A DNA stretch of 64,000 bases. It comes from Toxotes chatareus (Eukaryota > Chordata > Actinopteri > Toxotidae). The stretch lies in NCBI GenBank assembly GCA_016801885.1, contig CM028895.1, positions 14,154,001 to 14,218,000 of the forward strand, written 5' to 3'. A program made the translations under genes and the position numbers. Shown here piece by piece: positions 36,551 through 51,000 of the stretch (within the stretch, counting starts at the first letter, position 1; the number at the start of each line of letters is the position of its first letter). The notes beneath the pieces were generated by a model. That model did not search any database and was not told the origin of the DNA. It worked only from the letters and a program-made list of their open reading frames with translations.

Positions 36551-37615
36551 TTCTCTTATCTTCCTGTAGCTACAGAAAACCAATGCACAAGGTCATTTAA
36601 CCTCAGTTAGTCTCACACTGAAACCTCAAACCTCTCTGAGGCAGCTCCCTCTGTCCTAGCATTGTCCACCCAGTCTTACTTATTCAGAGGAGCTTCTTTC
36701 TCCTGCTTCTCTGTTAGTGTGAACGAGTTGCATAGGTCATTGAACGCCTCACCAAATGTGCCTGTGTGTAAATCCAAAGGACCAGAGACACCGTTAACAC
36801 TTGATGCTGCTCTTTTCTCTATATATTCTCAGTGGACTTCTTTCATACTATACAGACAGGCTGTTTTCTGGTATAAAGAATATAAGAGAAAGCATTAAGT
36901 TACCTGCTGAATGTATGAATGAAATTAATGGTAACTCCCGCAATAATCTTTTGATGTTCTCTAAGGTACAGTTCCTCTATGAATGTCACCTACACGTTTA
37001 TGTCTCATCAAAAACATATTAAGATTTATTCAAATGATGCTTTTGTTGAAGTCATTTATTGCTAATCTATCCTATGCAAATGAAAATAATACTGTACAGG
37101 TTACATAAATTCAATATGGTAAGCCTTACAGTGTAATTTAAATATCTGTTCTCCTTAATAGAATCAGGCAATAACACTGCATCATTAACTGTGTGAAATG
37201 TAAATGTTAACATATGTCTTTTCCGTTTTTACTAAGAGCTGGATTGATGCATATTTCCTCTTTAGATTTGTTTTTGTCACTAACTCGGTGAAAATCATCT
37301 GTAGTAGCACTTTATTCATTTTTTCATCATATAAATATCTGGTTTGTATAGTAGCAGTAATGGATCTGTATTTTGGGGAGTTAGTTCATTATTATGCATA
37401 AGCCTGATGTGTCACGAGCAATCAAGATAAAAGCTATTAGCCATGGACTGTATCTATAAAAAAATATAGCTGTAAATATTGTATTTCTTTTTTAATTGCA
37501 GTATATTTTTCCCATGGATGATTTTTGAAACACTGGTTGTCCTGTTACTTCTGTTAAGTTGAAAATGTGAAAAATCACGTGGCCTTTAAAAACAATAAAA
37601 TGTACATGCATTTAT
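36551..37615 (+). other. mga: mga 3' UTR with poly(A) signal
   Basis: After TAG at 36548-36550 the sequence turns AT-rich without supported exons. A canonical AATAAA is at 37594-37599, so cleavage near 37.61 kb is expected. No earlier strong signal was noted. Confidence 0.6.
37594..37599 (+). terminator. mga polyadenylation signal AATAAA
   Basis: Canonical hexamer in the AT-rich tail about 1.05 kb after the mga stop codon. Confidence 0.6.
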
Positions 37616-37619
37616 CATG

Positions 37620-39022
37620 GCACACTGTTCCTCTACAACAACAGTTACCTTGAAGAGAATTTATATAAAGATTTAAAAGATAATTTTTAAAAATCCAAAT
37701 TTAACTTATTTTGACGCAGCTGGTCTCTTGTTTATTTCAGTTTACACTTGATATGCTTTTGACACTAATCTGATCTTCAGTACTTTTTGCAGTACAGCAG
37801 AGTTAAAGCCTTCTGTGTGGACAGAACTTGGTTACTTGCGGTAAACTTGGATTTATTGCAGAGCTGGATTGAGGAAAACTAATTGTCAAGTATATTTTAA
37901 AATCCCAGACCCTTTTAAATCTTTCTCCTCTTATCATAGATGGGCGATTGTGATTGGCTTGGCGTCACCACAAGGGGCGTGGTCTGTTTGACAGGAAGGC
38001 TGGTCGAGGAAAGCACGTGGTCAGTTGCACGTAAGTCTCCAACGTGGGACTCTCAGTATTTAAGCAGTGTGACAGCCTATTTGATGATAATGAAGTCACT
38101 GAGCCACTTAACACACTATAATTGTTGTCTGCTTGCAAATTAATTTGGATTTAATTGCACTGTCTGGCTTTATTGCATGCAATTTAAATTAACTGCATTG
38201 TTTACTGAGAATTTTTACCGTGTTAGATTACTTTAGAGTTGATGTATATATTCAACATACCTTCACACCACAGCCACATGTTCGCATTACAGACTAAATA
38301 GTGGATATATTACCAGCAACTATCACCTGATTGATTGATTGATTTCATTACACAAACCAATACACACATCAATATATAAGATACACAGATATACAGATAC
38401 ACGTAAATAAATGTTATATTTGAAATTGAAAATATAAATAGAGAAGAAAATAGAAATTTGTTTATTTAAGCAAATATACATACAGAAGATAAGTTAACTA
38501 TTATCGCTTAATCAGCAGAAGATAAAGTTGTCCAAACATCCGCCACTCATTGCTGGGCCTACCCACGGCCTCTCTGTTTAATCCTATTAAAGCAATTAGG
38601 TACAACAGCAACAAAAGCAATCATTGATGTAATCATGAGACCGGTGCAGGTCGAGATTAAAGCCGTGATGTCATGCAGGCAAACAGCTGAGCAGCGGCTT
38701 TCCTTCCTTGTCCCTGCAAAACGCAGAGTTGAGACAAGGCGACATCAGTCCTGAAGTGGGGAGAAGCTGCCTTCGAGGTGTTCGATGTGAAGCGACAGGC
38801 GGCCACTGCAGATAGAAGAGAACAGTAAACCCACTCAGAAGATTAGTGTCCACATGTCCCGGCAGCAGCAACACTGTCCGACTTTGTAAAGCTCTGCAGC
38901 TTGTCTCTGGTGCAGGCTTGGTGCTGGGTGGATCGTTACAGCCGTTCATTCACGTCTTCAGCCTGCATGCACGCTCGGCCGGTCGACGCACAGTAAACGG
39001 TCAACAGGGGGCTGCAAACAAA
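37620..39022 (+). promoter_or_regulatory. mga-mapkbp1 spacer with putative mapkbp1 promoters
   Basis: A promoter-like patch at 37935-38030 has inverted CCAAT (gattgg), a GC/KLF-type box (ggggcgtgg), an E-box cacgtg at 38014-38019, and a strong donor TTGCAC|GTAAGT ending a possible non-coding exon at 38030. A second, mildly CpG-enriched stretch at about 38.64-39.02 kb directly precedes the mapkbp1 ATG and may be its own first-exon promoter. Between them the DNA is AT-rich and featureless. Confidence 0.35.
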
Positions 39023-42000
39023 ATGCCAGGCGATGGATTCACGATTAAAAGTCGCATCAGGAATTTGCTGCGTTCTCCCTCAACCAAGCACAAGAACAGG
39101 AGAGAAAATCTCACCAGCAAGGTATGTTTGATTCAGGCTTTGATTCATATCTTTTATTTGTAGAGTCAAATCTACCATGGGCATTTGGCATGTACAACAT
39201 TATACCCACACATTATACCAACAACTTCACTTTAAATTGCTACAGCAGAGGGATAACTAATAAGGTTTAGTTATAACTAATGGTAGAACTAATTTACTAG
39301 TCCATATAGTGATAAGCCATTAACCAGCAATTTACATGTATATAACTTTATTACCATGTAGAAAGTGCAAACAGTAGCAAAGGGCATTTATCACAACCTG
39401 GCAATCCAAAATTTGTTCTTATTAATATAACTGATCTATTATGACTAATTAATAATTTATTAACCACTAACAAACTTGTTAGAAAGTGGTATGCAGAAAA
39501 AAATATAACTTTATTATATAAGACTACTTGGGAACTTGAAGCTCACAGCAGCTTCACTGTGTTTCTGGCTGTTTGCCTGATTGTTGTCTCTGTTTGCTCT
39601 TTATTGCTTGCTATTATTATCATATATGTGTTAGTAGGACACTATAGACTCAGGTACATTCATTCATTACTCCAGACCGATGACACTTACCAGCTGCTTT
39701 ATAAATCCCAAGACAGACGGCATGACTGGCCAAGCCAGCTGTCACATCTTCTGTTTAACTGCAAGGTTAAACCTGATCTCTTACATCTCATTTTACATCC
39801 TTTTTTTTTTCTAAACCACTCAAAAGAGAAATGATAATAAAGTTTAAAGTATCAGTAAAGTATTCAGTATTTAATCAAGGAGATGTCCACCTGCTGCATG
39901 AGAATCTTGTTAGTGTACGATATGCAGTTGTTTATCATGGAGTAAATAAATAGGCATTGAACAAATCCAAAGCTTCTGTGCAAACTAACAAACTAACAAA
40001 TCAATATTGTTTTGGATCCGGCCCCTGTCAGACATGTGGTCACCAACATGACATTCCAGGGAGATAATCCTTTTTTTTTGCATCTTAAAAGTGACAGGAG
40101 AGTCAATGTTTTGAAGATTGTTTTCATATGTTGTAACCACAGAATAACAATCGACTTCTGTCTTTGATTCATTGACGAGGGAGCTCGGTTACATCGCTGC
40201 TGGTTTGAAATCTTCATTTATCTGATCTGCCTGTCAATCAGCTCGACTTACACGTCTCACTGGGATGAAATCTTCCAAAAAAAAAAAAAAAGTGGTTGAG
40301 CCAAGGTGTGTCCCTGCTTTGTGTCTCTACAGGTGACTTTGGAGAAGGTTCTGGGCATCACCGCTTCAGGAAACAGTGGTCTGACCTGTGACCCCCGATC
40401 TGGACTCGTGGCCTACCCTGCTGGGTAAGGAAAAAAAAGAGAGAGAGAGACCCTTTATGTATTGTTATCTAAGCATCTGACCTTTGACTTAACACTCCCT
40501 GCATGCACGGCTTCCTTATCGTATCTACCTCACACAGGCATTTAGTGTGCAAATTTCTGTGTGTGTTTTCTCTGTGCTATCTCAGAGGAACTGAAGAGGA
40601 GAGCTCTGTGGGCTTTCTCATCACAGAAGCTCCAAAGCTTTTTATTATCCTCTCCTCAGGGAGGCTTCCTTTGACTCTCAGTGATATGCTGATGTAAAGA
40701 GCACTGTGTAGTATAATCATTTCTGTGCAAACTGTGAGACCGGCGATGTTAACTCGCTCAGTGCAGAGTAAAAAATATTATAAAAAGACACGTGTGAGCT
40801 GAAGGTTGGAGGATTTACTGTAGATCTACAGTGGCGAAGCTCGGGGGCCTCAGAGCTGCTGCACCACCGGGGTGAAAGCAGAGTTTAAAAAACAAGCACA
40901 GTGGGTCCCACGAGGCTGTAACAGAAACGGTGCTCTGAGCCGCTTTTGTGTTGCTCTCAAATCTTCTGACAAAGCTGTATTAATACTAAGAAGGTCAATG
41001 GCTGAGGAAAAAAGAGGAGACTTAGAGTTGTTTACATTATTGCTGTGTCAAGGAGTGTATGTTTGCGATTGTGCGTCTGAGAGACAGAAAGCGATGTATG
41101 TGTGTGGGCACCTAGGCACAAATGTGGGTGTGTGTCTGGTCTTGGTTGTGATTTCAGCAAGCCTTATACTTCCCAAATTGCGAGCAGTCTGGCAATCCAC
41201 CTGCTGTCTCGGTTTAAATCTGCACAAGCTGTGGTACCAGGAATGCAGTTTCCTGGCACAGAGCTAAATAACTAGTTTAGTGACAAGTGGATCGTTGATC
41301 TTTGTGCTTCCTCTTGCACAGGATCCAAAGAGGAAGTTTTCTTAACAGGAAACAGTGTAGTTATTTGAATATGGAAAATGATAATTACATAAAAAGTGGA
41401 TGAATCACAGGGGGTTGGCGAAATAGTATAAACACTTCATGTAGCAGCTGTTTTAAAGCTCAATAACTGACATGTTTTAACTTATTTAATCATGTAATAT
41501 CAATCATCTCATCTAAATCTTGGCGACAAATCCTAATTATCTAAGATATTAAATAATTTTACTATTTTTATTGATTGGCTTGGAATTTTGTGTGTTCAAA
41601 GCTGAAATTATCTCATTCTACTTTGCTTTAATCATCAAATATGATTCTAATCGCATTCAACCTTATGGCCCACCTTTGTAGCAGTATTAGTAATATTGAT
41701 TAACTTCAGCAGACTTCATAATCAATAAATACATTATTAAATATATCACCAGAGGAGTAAATACATGATTTAGTACAGTGCTATTGTATTTTAGACTTTA
41801 ATCACCTGAAAACAGGTCACTGAATAAAGTTTAATTACAGATCAGTAAACTAAAGGCTTACTTCTGTGCATATTAGCTGTTGGAGTAATGCAATATGAAT
41901 TCCTGTGTTACATCAGAGTTTAAATGTTTTTAAGGTCACAGAGTATAATCAGTGAGGACTAGTTCTACAAGATACACTGCAAGTCTGCACTGCGAAATGA

Positions 42001-45000
42001 GAATTATTCATTTGTTATCTTGAAAAAAAAATGTATTTTCTACAGTGTTTGCATTTCTTGCAAACACCTTGACTAATTATACACAAAAACACTAATTAAA
42101 CACAAAAACATGAATACAAAAAGTTGGAAAATTAAAACTTTCCACCAATGTTTACACAGAGTTGTAGAGTTTCAAGACCTGTTCAAGTTCAAATATTTAT
42201 GTGGATTATTGTATTTTTCCCTGTCCTTATATAGGTGCGTGGTAGTCTTACTGAACCCCAAAAAGAACAGACAGCACCACATTATCAACACGTCAAGGTG
42301 AGTTGTACACAAACGCAGCCAGCGCGTAAACAGAGCATCATAAAACTGTCAAAACTCCCAGTCAACCAGAACAGGTGTCATACTGAGCTGTCGATCTGAT
42401 CTGGGTCTCTCTCACTTTCGCAGAAAGACCATCACGGCTCTGTCCTTCTCCCCTGATGGCAAGTACTTGGTCACAGGAGAGGTGAGTCCTCTTACTTGTC
42501 AGTCAGTCTTATTTTTTTGACTCTGTTGGCATTTTGACATAAATTTAATATTTTTCTACATTTCCCTTTGCATCTGATTATCGCACTGTTCAAACTGCTT
42601 ATTTCTTTTATTTTAGCCTTCTGCAGGTTAATATTACAGTAGGATAAATCATCCAATAAATTTGATGTTTGCTGCAGTATTTAGCTAATTAGATCCCTCC
42701 AAGCTGCTGTCATTCAGAGTGTAAGCAGGATGAAGACTCCCGCAAAATGGCAGATGTTTTGTGTCCTGTCATTCAAGCGTCTTGACGCACTGTTGTAGCT
42801 ACAGAATGTGCCTCAACACAACATGCTATCTTAATCCCCCCCCGCCCCGGCCAATCAAAGCCGATGAAAGACTTCTCTGTGTAAGTGGATGAGCGCGCAG
42901 TAGTTGCCATGACGGCAGAGACTAAAGTTCAGAAGACCAAATACGCCGAGGACAGGCAGTTCTGCTGCCATTTAAAAGAACCCAAATGCCAAATTTTGTA
43001 GACTCAAACCATAAGGATTTGAATTTTTGAAAAATGAAGCTGGAGCACAGCTATCAGATGTACACATTTACAGGACAACCTTCTACTGCAAATGCTGATA
43101 TTATATTCATCTACCAGAACTACTCTTCTGTTTCCAACCTCTGTGTTTCTATGATCAAAGCTGTAAGCCTTAAAAGAGGAGAAGAGTTTTAAGATATCCC
43201 TGAGTAAATGTTCTGATAAGAAACCAAACAGTGGCTTATTTACATAAAAGACAGGCTAATATGCATATCTTTTTTTTTTTAATCTCTCTTGGATACTGCT
43301 CTGTATGTACTTAAATGTCATCCATTGTCAGTGCCCTTCAGGCTGCCTTTCCTCTCACCTATTAACTCCAACCTTTCGAAGGTCGTCCTAAAATATAAAA
43401 AAAAAAGACACTGCACTCGTACGGTGGCTGCGTACGGTGAGCAGAGGTCAGAGGACAGAGAGGATAATCTCTCAGAGAGCTGGATAGACTGGAGTGAGAG
43501 GTCACTACTGTTTGGAGCCTCCTCCAGTGGCTTTAAAGAATGCAGACAAAGAAATGAGCCCCTTGTTTAATGATGATCAACTATTAACTCTCCCTTGCTC
43601 CCTCTCCACATCCTTTCCTTTTCACTAGAGCGGTCACCTACCAGCAGTGAGAGTGTGGGACGTGGCAGAACGAAGACAGGTGGCGGAGCTCCAGCAGCAC
43701 AAATATGGCGTTTCATGCGTGGCCTTCTCCCCCAACAGCAAATACATTGTCAGTGTGGGAAACCAACATGACATGTTGGTCAACGTCTGGGCGTGGAAGG
43801 TACTTCGCACTCTAGAGTTTTAGCCCACAGCCAGCTGCTCTGACCACAGCTATAATTTTTCTTTACACGTATTGTCGATTTGTTCTCCTGCAGAAAGATG
43901 TTGTTGTTGCAGCCAACAAGGTGTCCAGCAAGGTGACGGGCGTGTCTTTCTCTGAGGACAACTCCTACTTTGTAACTGTGGGGAACAGACATGTCAAGTT
44001 CTGGTATCTGGATCACTGCAAGGCCAGCAAGGTATTGAAATAACACAATCTTTTATTACCACTGAAATGGAGAAATGTCTCCCTTTGGGCTTCTCCATAG
44101 TGGTCTGGGTTTCTCTGTGCATAAAGGATAAGGCTGGCCGGTCATGTACCGGATCATGAAGAATCCTTTTTCTGCCAAACATTTTTACACAGTGTAGAAA
44201 TGTTTTATTGCCTTAAAAATGATCCAAGCTAGAAAAAAAGACCAAACTGGGGTTTAGTTTTATCACAGTTTCTGTTTCGTTGCTCTTTCTTTGTTCCAGA
44301 TCTGAGTGTCTTCACATTAGCGAACTTCACGCTGTTGTCTTCACAACTAAACAAGTGCCTGGCATGTGATCGCTGACACTCAGAAAAAGAGCTGGAAAAT
44401 AACTGAATAATCACAAGTTTAATTGTGACAATGATGGATTTTCTTTGTTACTTTTGAAGCAAAGTTTCACACAACAACTTGTAACACAGAAAAAAGAAAA
44501 TCTTCCAGCTACACACAGTGCACACATTCCAGAAAGACCGGACGGAGATGCAATGTGGGCACACAGAGGAATAACTGAGTTCTAAGTGTGAATTTAACCA
44601 GTATTCTCTTTTAACCCCCACAGTGAGCTTCATCAGCTAACCCTCATGCCTCTGTGGTTTTTAGGCCAGTGCTCCTGTCCCCCTGCTGGGCCGCTCGGGG
44701 CTGCTGGGAGAGCTGAGGAACAACTTTTTCTGTGATGTGGCCTGTGGGCTGGGCTCTAAATCTGACTCCACCTTCTGCATCACCTCCTCTGGTCTGCTGT
44801 GTGAATTTAACAGCAAGAGGGTGCTGGACAAGTGGGTGGACCTACAGGTGAGTGACGGGGGAGGTATCCAGCACCAACAAGGGGGTCAAGACTACAGTAT
44901 TTGCTGTCATCTGTTCCTTTGAGATTAACATTGACCAGTGTGGTTTAAAACCCAGTTAGCATCAATTGCAGAAAACGCCACTGGTTTTTACGAAACATGC

Positions 45001-48000
45001 ATCGTGTTATCATTAATTTCAGTCATCTAATTTTCCTTTACCAGAATTAAATCTGCAGGACATTTCTGTATCCACTACTTTGCTTCTGTGTGCTGTACCA
45101 CCAATAATACTGATGTTCAGTGTCCAGCTGTGGTGTTTAATCAAATGAAGGTGTGTGGCTCCTGCTCCTGCTCCTGCCTTCTGTCAGAGGATCAAAGAGA
45201 GATTAGCAACAAGGACAAGTACAGGATGTGTTCCCCTGTAACCTTTATTATTACTGACAGGCAGAACCTGTGGACTTAGCTAAACTGAATACTAATGTAT
45301 GTTATTTGCAGGGATAAAGTTTGCCATTTTTTGAATCTTAAATGAATATGATTAGGGTTTCACATTAAACATACTTCTGAATGTTTCTGTAGGTAGTTTA
45401 GCCACATTTATGTTTAACTTTTCATTATTATGGACAGATTTCCTCACTCTACAAGGATCATCTGTAAATTACAGAGCTGTTGTGTTGTGTACTGTGTTGT
45501 AGACGAGCGTGGCCCAGTCTCTGTCTCTGTCTGAGGACATGATCTTCTGCGGCTGCGCTGATGGAACGATTCGAGCCTTCAATCCAGTGGACCTGCACTT
45601 TGTCTGCACGCTGCCGCGCCCGCACCCCCTCGGCTCTGACGTCTCGGCCGTTACCGAGGCCAGGTGAGGAAGAGCTCAGGCGTTAACACATCCTTTCCTT
45701 GGCAGTGATCCACTGCAGGATCAGACGCTCTCTATTTATAGTGCTTCCTGTCTCAAGCGGCACCATTTCACGGCCTAAAGCACTCCTAAATGTTTCTTAT
45801 TTCTTAGAAATCTAGAGTTAAAATCTATTACTATTTTCAAGAAAACATAATGTCGCTTTTATTCCCTGGTCTTTAAACATGTATTCCAACCTCTCTTCCA
45901 TCAGCCACTTGTTTTCCAAGAAAGCAGATGAACGTTACCCAGCTGTCATGGCTGTTACCTATGACCCCATCAGCCACTGGCTGAGCTGTGTGTATAATGA
46001 CCACAGTCTGTACGTGTGGGATGTGAGACATGTCGGCAGGGTGGGGAAGGTGCACTCTGCCCTGTTCCATGCTGCTTCTGTCTGGGACCTGGAGGTAAAC
46101 ACACGGGAGGAAGTGAGCGACACATGCAGTGTGTTTCAAACCAGCCCCTCAGTAGTTTGGATGTTGGCCATTAGAGTAGGTCACTAATTCGGGGGGATTG
46201 ATCAATACCACCCCCAATGCCAGACAAGGGACACTCTGGGCAGTTCATTACCCTACTGAATTTGGGACAAGTTTGGGACACACTAATGGATATTTTTATT
46301 ATATTTTATTGTTTGTAATCACATTGAATAAGCTACATATTAATGTTATACTATCAGTCACGTGTGTCAAAATTTAGACGACGGTTTTAACTTGCTGATA
46401 ACCAGCAATAAAAGGCAATGCATACTTTTTTGGTCAATTTTTTTTTACAGTTCAGGATAACGCCCCATTGTGAATGTAAGTGTATATCACAGCATTGTAA
46501 TTCTTTAAATCCATACCTTCCCGTCTTCTCTCTCGTCTTCCCTCAGGTGTTCCCAGATGCTCCTGGGGAAATGGGTAGTGGTCTGTCATCAGGCGCATTT
46601 CTTAGTTGCTCAGCTGATAACACCATCAGACTGTGGCACATGGAGGGCTGCTCTCAAAGTCACTCTCATTATCAAAACATCCTCAGCAGAGTGAGTTTGG
46701 CATCAACATCTCTATGTCCTCATGTCGTACACCAGAAAATGTTGACATTTTGACAAGTGTATATTCTCCCTTTGATGAGTTGTTTCTATATCCATCATTG
46801 CTTTGCAGGATCTCCTGAATATAATCTACATAGATGGAAACACTGCTGCATTACTGGATCCAGAATGTGTGACAAATATGAATGCAGACAAATCAGGGGA
46901 TGGACAGACAACAGAAAGCAGGATGGGCATCAGGACCATCTGTGTCAGTCCAGACGGCAAACACCTGGCATCTGGAGATCGCAACGGGCTCCTGAGGTAG
47001 GACATGAAATTTCACATTTAGATAGTAGACTATTCAGAGTTTGATTAATAGGACCCCGTGATAATTACTGCCTTTCAAAAAATTGTGTTTATGTGTCTTC
47101 TCAAGGGTTCATGACCTCAGCAGCATGGAGGAGATCCTGAAAGTGGAGGCCCACGATGCTGAGATACTGTGTCTCGAGTACAGTAACCCAGGAACAGGTC
47201 AGTGTGTGTATGTGTGACTGCACTACTGAACATAGTGACGGCATACTTGTAGAGTATTCATACATTGGCTGCGTAAACGATATTTGCTTTAACTGTATTA
47301 TTACTGTCAGGTCTGAATCTGCTGGCCACAGCTAGCAGGGACCGTCTGATCCATGTGTTGGATGCTGAGGATGACTACAGTCTGGTGCAGACACTCGACG
47401 AGCACTCTTCATCCATAACAGCCGTCCGCTTTGCTGGTGAGCCACTTGAGACACTTTCAACATCTGACAGTTAATCTTTTCTTAATCCTCGCTTTCATCT
47501 CCACTCAGTCCCACACAAAGTGTCTCTTTTATTTCGCTCGCAGCACTTCTTGTTTAAATAATAGATGACAACTGTACATGTGTAGTCAGGTGGAGCTTTG
47601 TTTGTTGTGAGGAAAGCCTTTTCTTTGTTACGTGCTTTTTTTAATTTCATTTTTTGCACTTTGTTTTTACTCTCAAGTTTTTTTAGAAGGATTTATCTGA
47701 TTCCTACAGGTATTTTTTAAAAATTAAAAAAAGAAAGAAATACAAGTTCAAAAAAGTAATTTTTCAATAAATTTCTTTGTTCCTCAGCCAATGACAACAA
47801 GGTGAGGATGATCAGCTGTGGGGCAGACAAGAGCATCTATTTCCGCACTGCACACAAGGTGAGACACGTCTGAGCAAGATTCAGTCCCATTCAGTCTCTT
47901 GGCACAGGTGGAATCTGTTGCAAGCCATTTGAGGCTAGCTTCTCCTGCAGCTTGTTTTATAATAAGTGTAAAATTCCTGGTTTCCCCTCACTTGCTGCTT

Positions 48001-51000
48001 AATATTGGTACACAGAGACACTCCAGCAGGATCACAAGATTACACGACACACCAGACAAAATATTTCTTTAACAAAATTATTTGTGGCCATAAAAGACAC
48101 AGTGAGGAGCTAATCTTGTATCAGCATCCTTTTCTGCTTCCTTGCTTTTGACTAAAATTCTTCATTAAATCCTCCCAACAAGGACTCACTGTGCAGCTCG
48201 ACGTTAACGCAATCTATTTAGCTTCTGTAAGTGAACACAACTCTACAGCATGTTCCACTAGAGCAGCATTTGGAGTACAAGTTGTATAACGAAAGCAATA
48301 AAAGAGGCATCACACTGCATTCTTCCCTCTAGATTTGCTTCTGGGTTACTGGGACACTTTTCTGTTCGATCAGACTTGCATAAGTTACAACATTCTTCTT
48401 AAACAATTCAGGCCACTGCAGCGACTCAGAACATGAAGCTTTGTCGAGCACAATAAGCAATTGCTTGTTAGTCTTGAGCAAAACTTCTCCTCAGCATCCA
48501 GACATTCATAGAGTACTCATTTTAGAAACTTTTTCTGACAGGTCTGTTCTTTCTGCAAAAGCTAAATGAGCATCTTTTGTACTTTCCGTTATCATGCTCT
48601 GTGTTTTCAAGGATTTCTGATGAGCCATAATACATTTTCTTTCCTGACCATGTCTGAATGATTGGATGTGTAAACACTGATTTTCTACGGTCTTAACTTC
48701 AAAAATGATATGACTTGCTGCATCATTGCCAAGCATATTGATTCCACCAAACTTTAACTGAAGCAAATACTTTGATCTGTCTTTTTTTTGTAAATGTAAC
48801 ATCTACGTGTATGTACCTACTTTTAACATACACACATTAATATTTTTTCAAACTGATCTCTGCGTGATCAGAACTTGTTTTAATGCCTACCTTCTCTGCA
48901 CAGACCTGACAGTGTTTCCCTTTGTTTTGCAGACTGACAGAGGAACAGAGTTCAGGCGTTCACACCATATGGTGAGGAAGACCACACTGTATGACATGTG
49001 TGTAGACCCCACTTGCAAATATGCTGCCGTTGGCTGCCAAGACCGCTGCATCAGGTGAGCGTGTGGGCATGTATATGGGTTTCTGAAGGAGGAGGAGGTT
49101 AGGAAGTGAAAATGAATCTTAGAAGAAACTTTTTTTTTTTTCAATTTTTTGAAGTTTCTTTTTCTCCTGACTGCAGGATTTTTAACATCAGCAGTGGCAA
49201 ACAGAAGAAACTCTACAAAGGATCACTGAGTGAAGATGGCAGTTTGCTCAGGGTAACAGTTTCTCCACCATCCACACTCCTCCACTATTCTCCTCCTATA
49301 TATATATATACAGTTCATAAACAAGAGAATGCTTTTGTACTTGGTCTGGCAGGTACAGATTGATCCTTCAGGTCAATATGTGGCCACAAGCTGCTCCGAT
49401 AAAAACATCAGCATCTTTGACTTCTACACTGGGGAGTGTGTCGCCACAATGTTTGGACACTCTGGTAACGCAACACACGCCTACGCCTCACATACACATA
49501 CTTCATGTAGCCAAAACTGAGTAGTGAGTAAGGAGGGAATATTATGTATAACCTAACATTGCTGGGGACAATAATATAACTCCACATCTGCGGAATCTGA
49601 AATAATATAACAATAATATAACAGGCCTCCTCCTTTGTTTTGCAGAGATTGTCACTGGGATGAAGTTTACCAACGACTGCAAGCATCTGATTTCTGTGTC
49701 AGGTGACAGGTGAGAGACAGTATTGTGTGGGTAGTTGTACCAGAAAGTCCAGCATTTAAATGATCATTATAATGCCATAGTATTAAATATTAATTATATA
49801 TTTAAAAATAGAACTATAATAACAATGAGATAGATAAATATGAACAATGTCAGTGCTACACCCCCTGCACTAAAATAACATTTGGATCGAAAGCATGATG
49901 GGAGCAGCACCCTCACTGAAATCATCTTCAGCCTCTGCTGCAAGAGGAAATGAGTGGAGAAATGTGTTTGCAGACAGTTTCCTCAATAGTCAAGCTGAAA
50001 TGAAATGCTGAATTTTTAATGCCTGAGTGCTTTTATCTCCTAGCTGTATCTTTGTGTGGCGACTGGCTCCAGAGCTAACAATTAGCATGAGAGAGAGGCT
50101 CTGCCAACTCCGACAAAACCCAAACGCACCACCGAGCAAGACCTCCAGTCTCAGGTGACGACACACACCACCTTCAAGACCTTTCTCTGATTACATTCAT
50201 CCCATAAACGTAGTGCTGATCATATAGAAGCTGCATGAAGAAAATGTCCCCCACTTCACACTTAAAAAACTGCTCATCGTTTTCTATGACTCTCTGTTTG
50301 TGTTACTCCAGGCGGGAGGTGTACAGCACCCCTACTCTGGGTGGTTTGTCGTCAGACAGTGACCACGAGCACGAGGGGGAAGACGGATCAGAGAATGCTG
50401 ACCCCAACGACCCCGAAGACAGAGTCACCAATACTTCCTCTGACAGCAGCCATGGAGAGGAGGACACGGGTACTGTCTGATTGTGAACTAAATGAGAATA
50501 CAAACAGACTCTTAACCAGATGTTTACCAAGGGAATTAGAAGGCTGTAGTACTGAGCAGAGGACTGTCCTCCAGCAACCGTGTTTGTGAGCATCTGCCCC
50601 ACTGAAGAGTCCTTGACATTTCGCCTCTCTGTGGAGAGCTGCAGAATTTGAAAAATCCATTTTTAATTATTGTGCTCTTTCATACGACAGGAGGCTCAGA
50701 TGAAGGACAGGACTGGGAACTGACAAAGGTATGTGGTTATATTTGAAGTAAAAAAAAAACAAAACAGTTTTATCAGTTTAAATAAAATAACCACTGGATG
50801 GATTTGTGTAGACCATTGTCTTTACATAATGATCATTTTTGCACTTTGTTTTTCCATAAATGAATTGGACAAATTTAAATTCCAATGTTAATCATAAAAC
50901 ATGTGCTTCATCGCAATAAGCAAGGTGGAAAAGTGTAAATAGTCTTTATTCTATGTTTCCAAGGGCCAGTTTTGCTTGAATGTGTGTCCACTGCAATAGT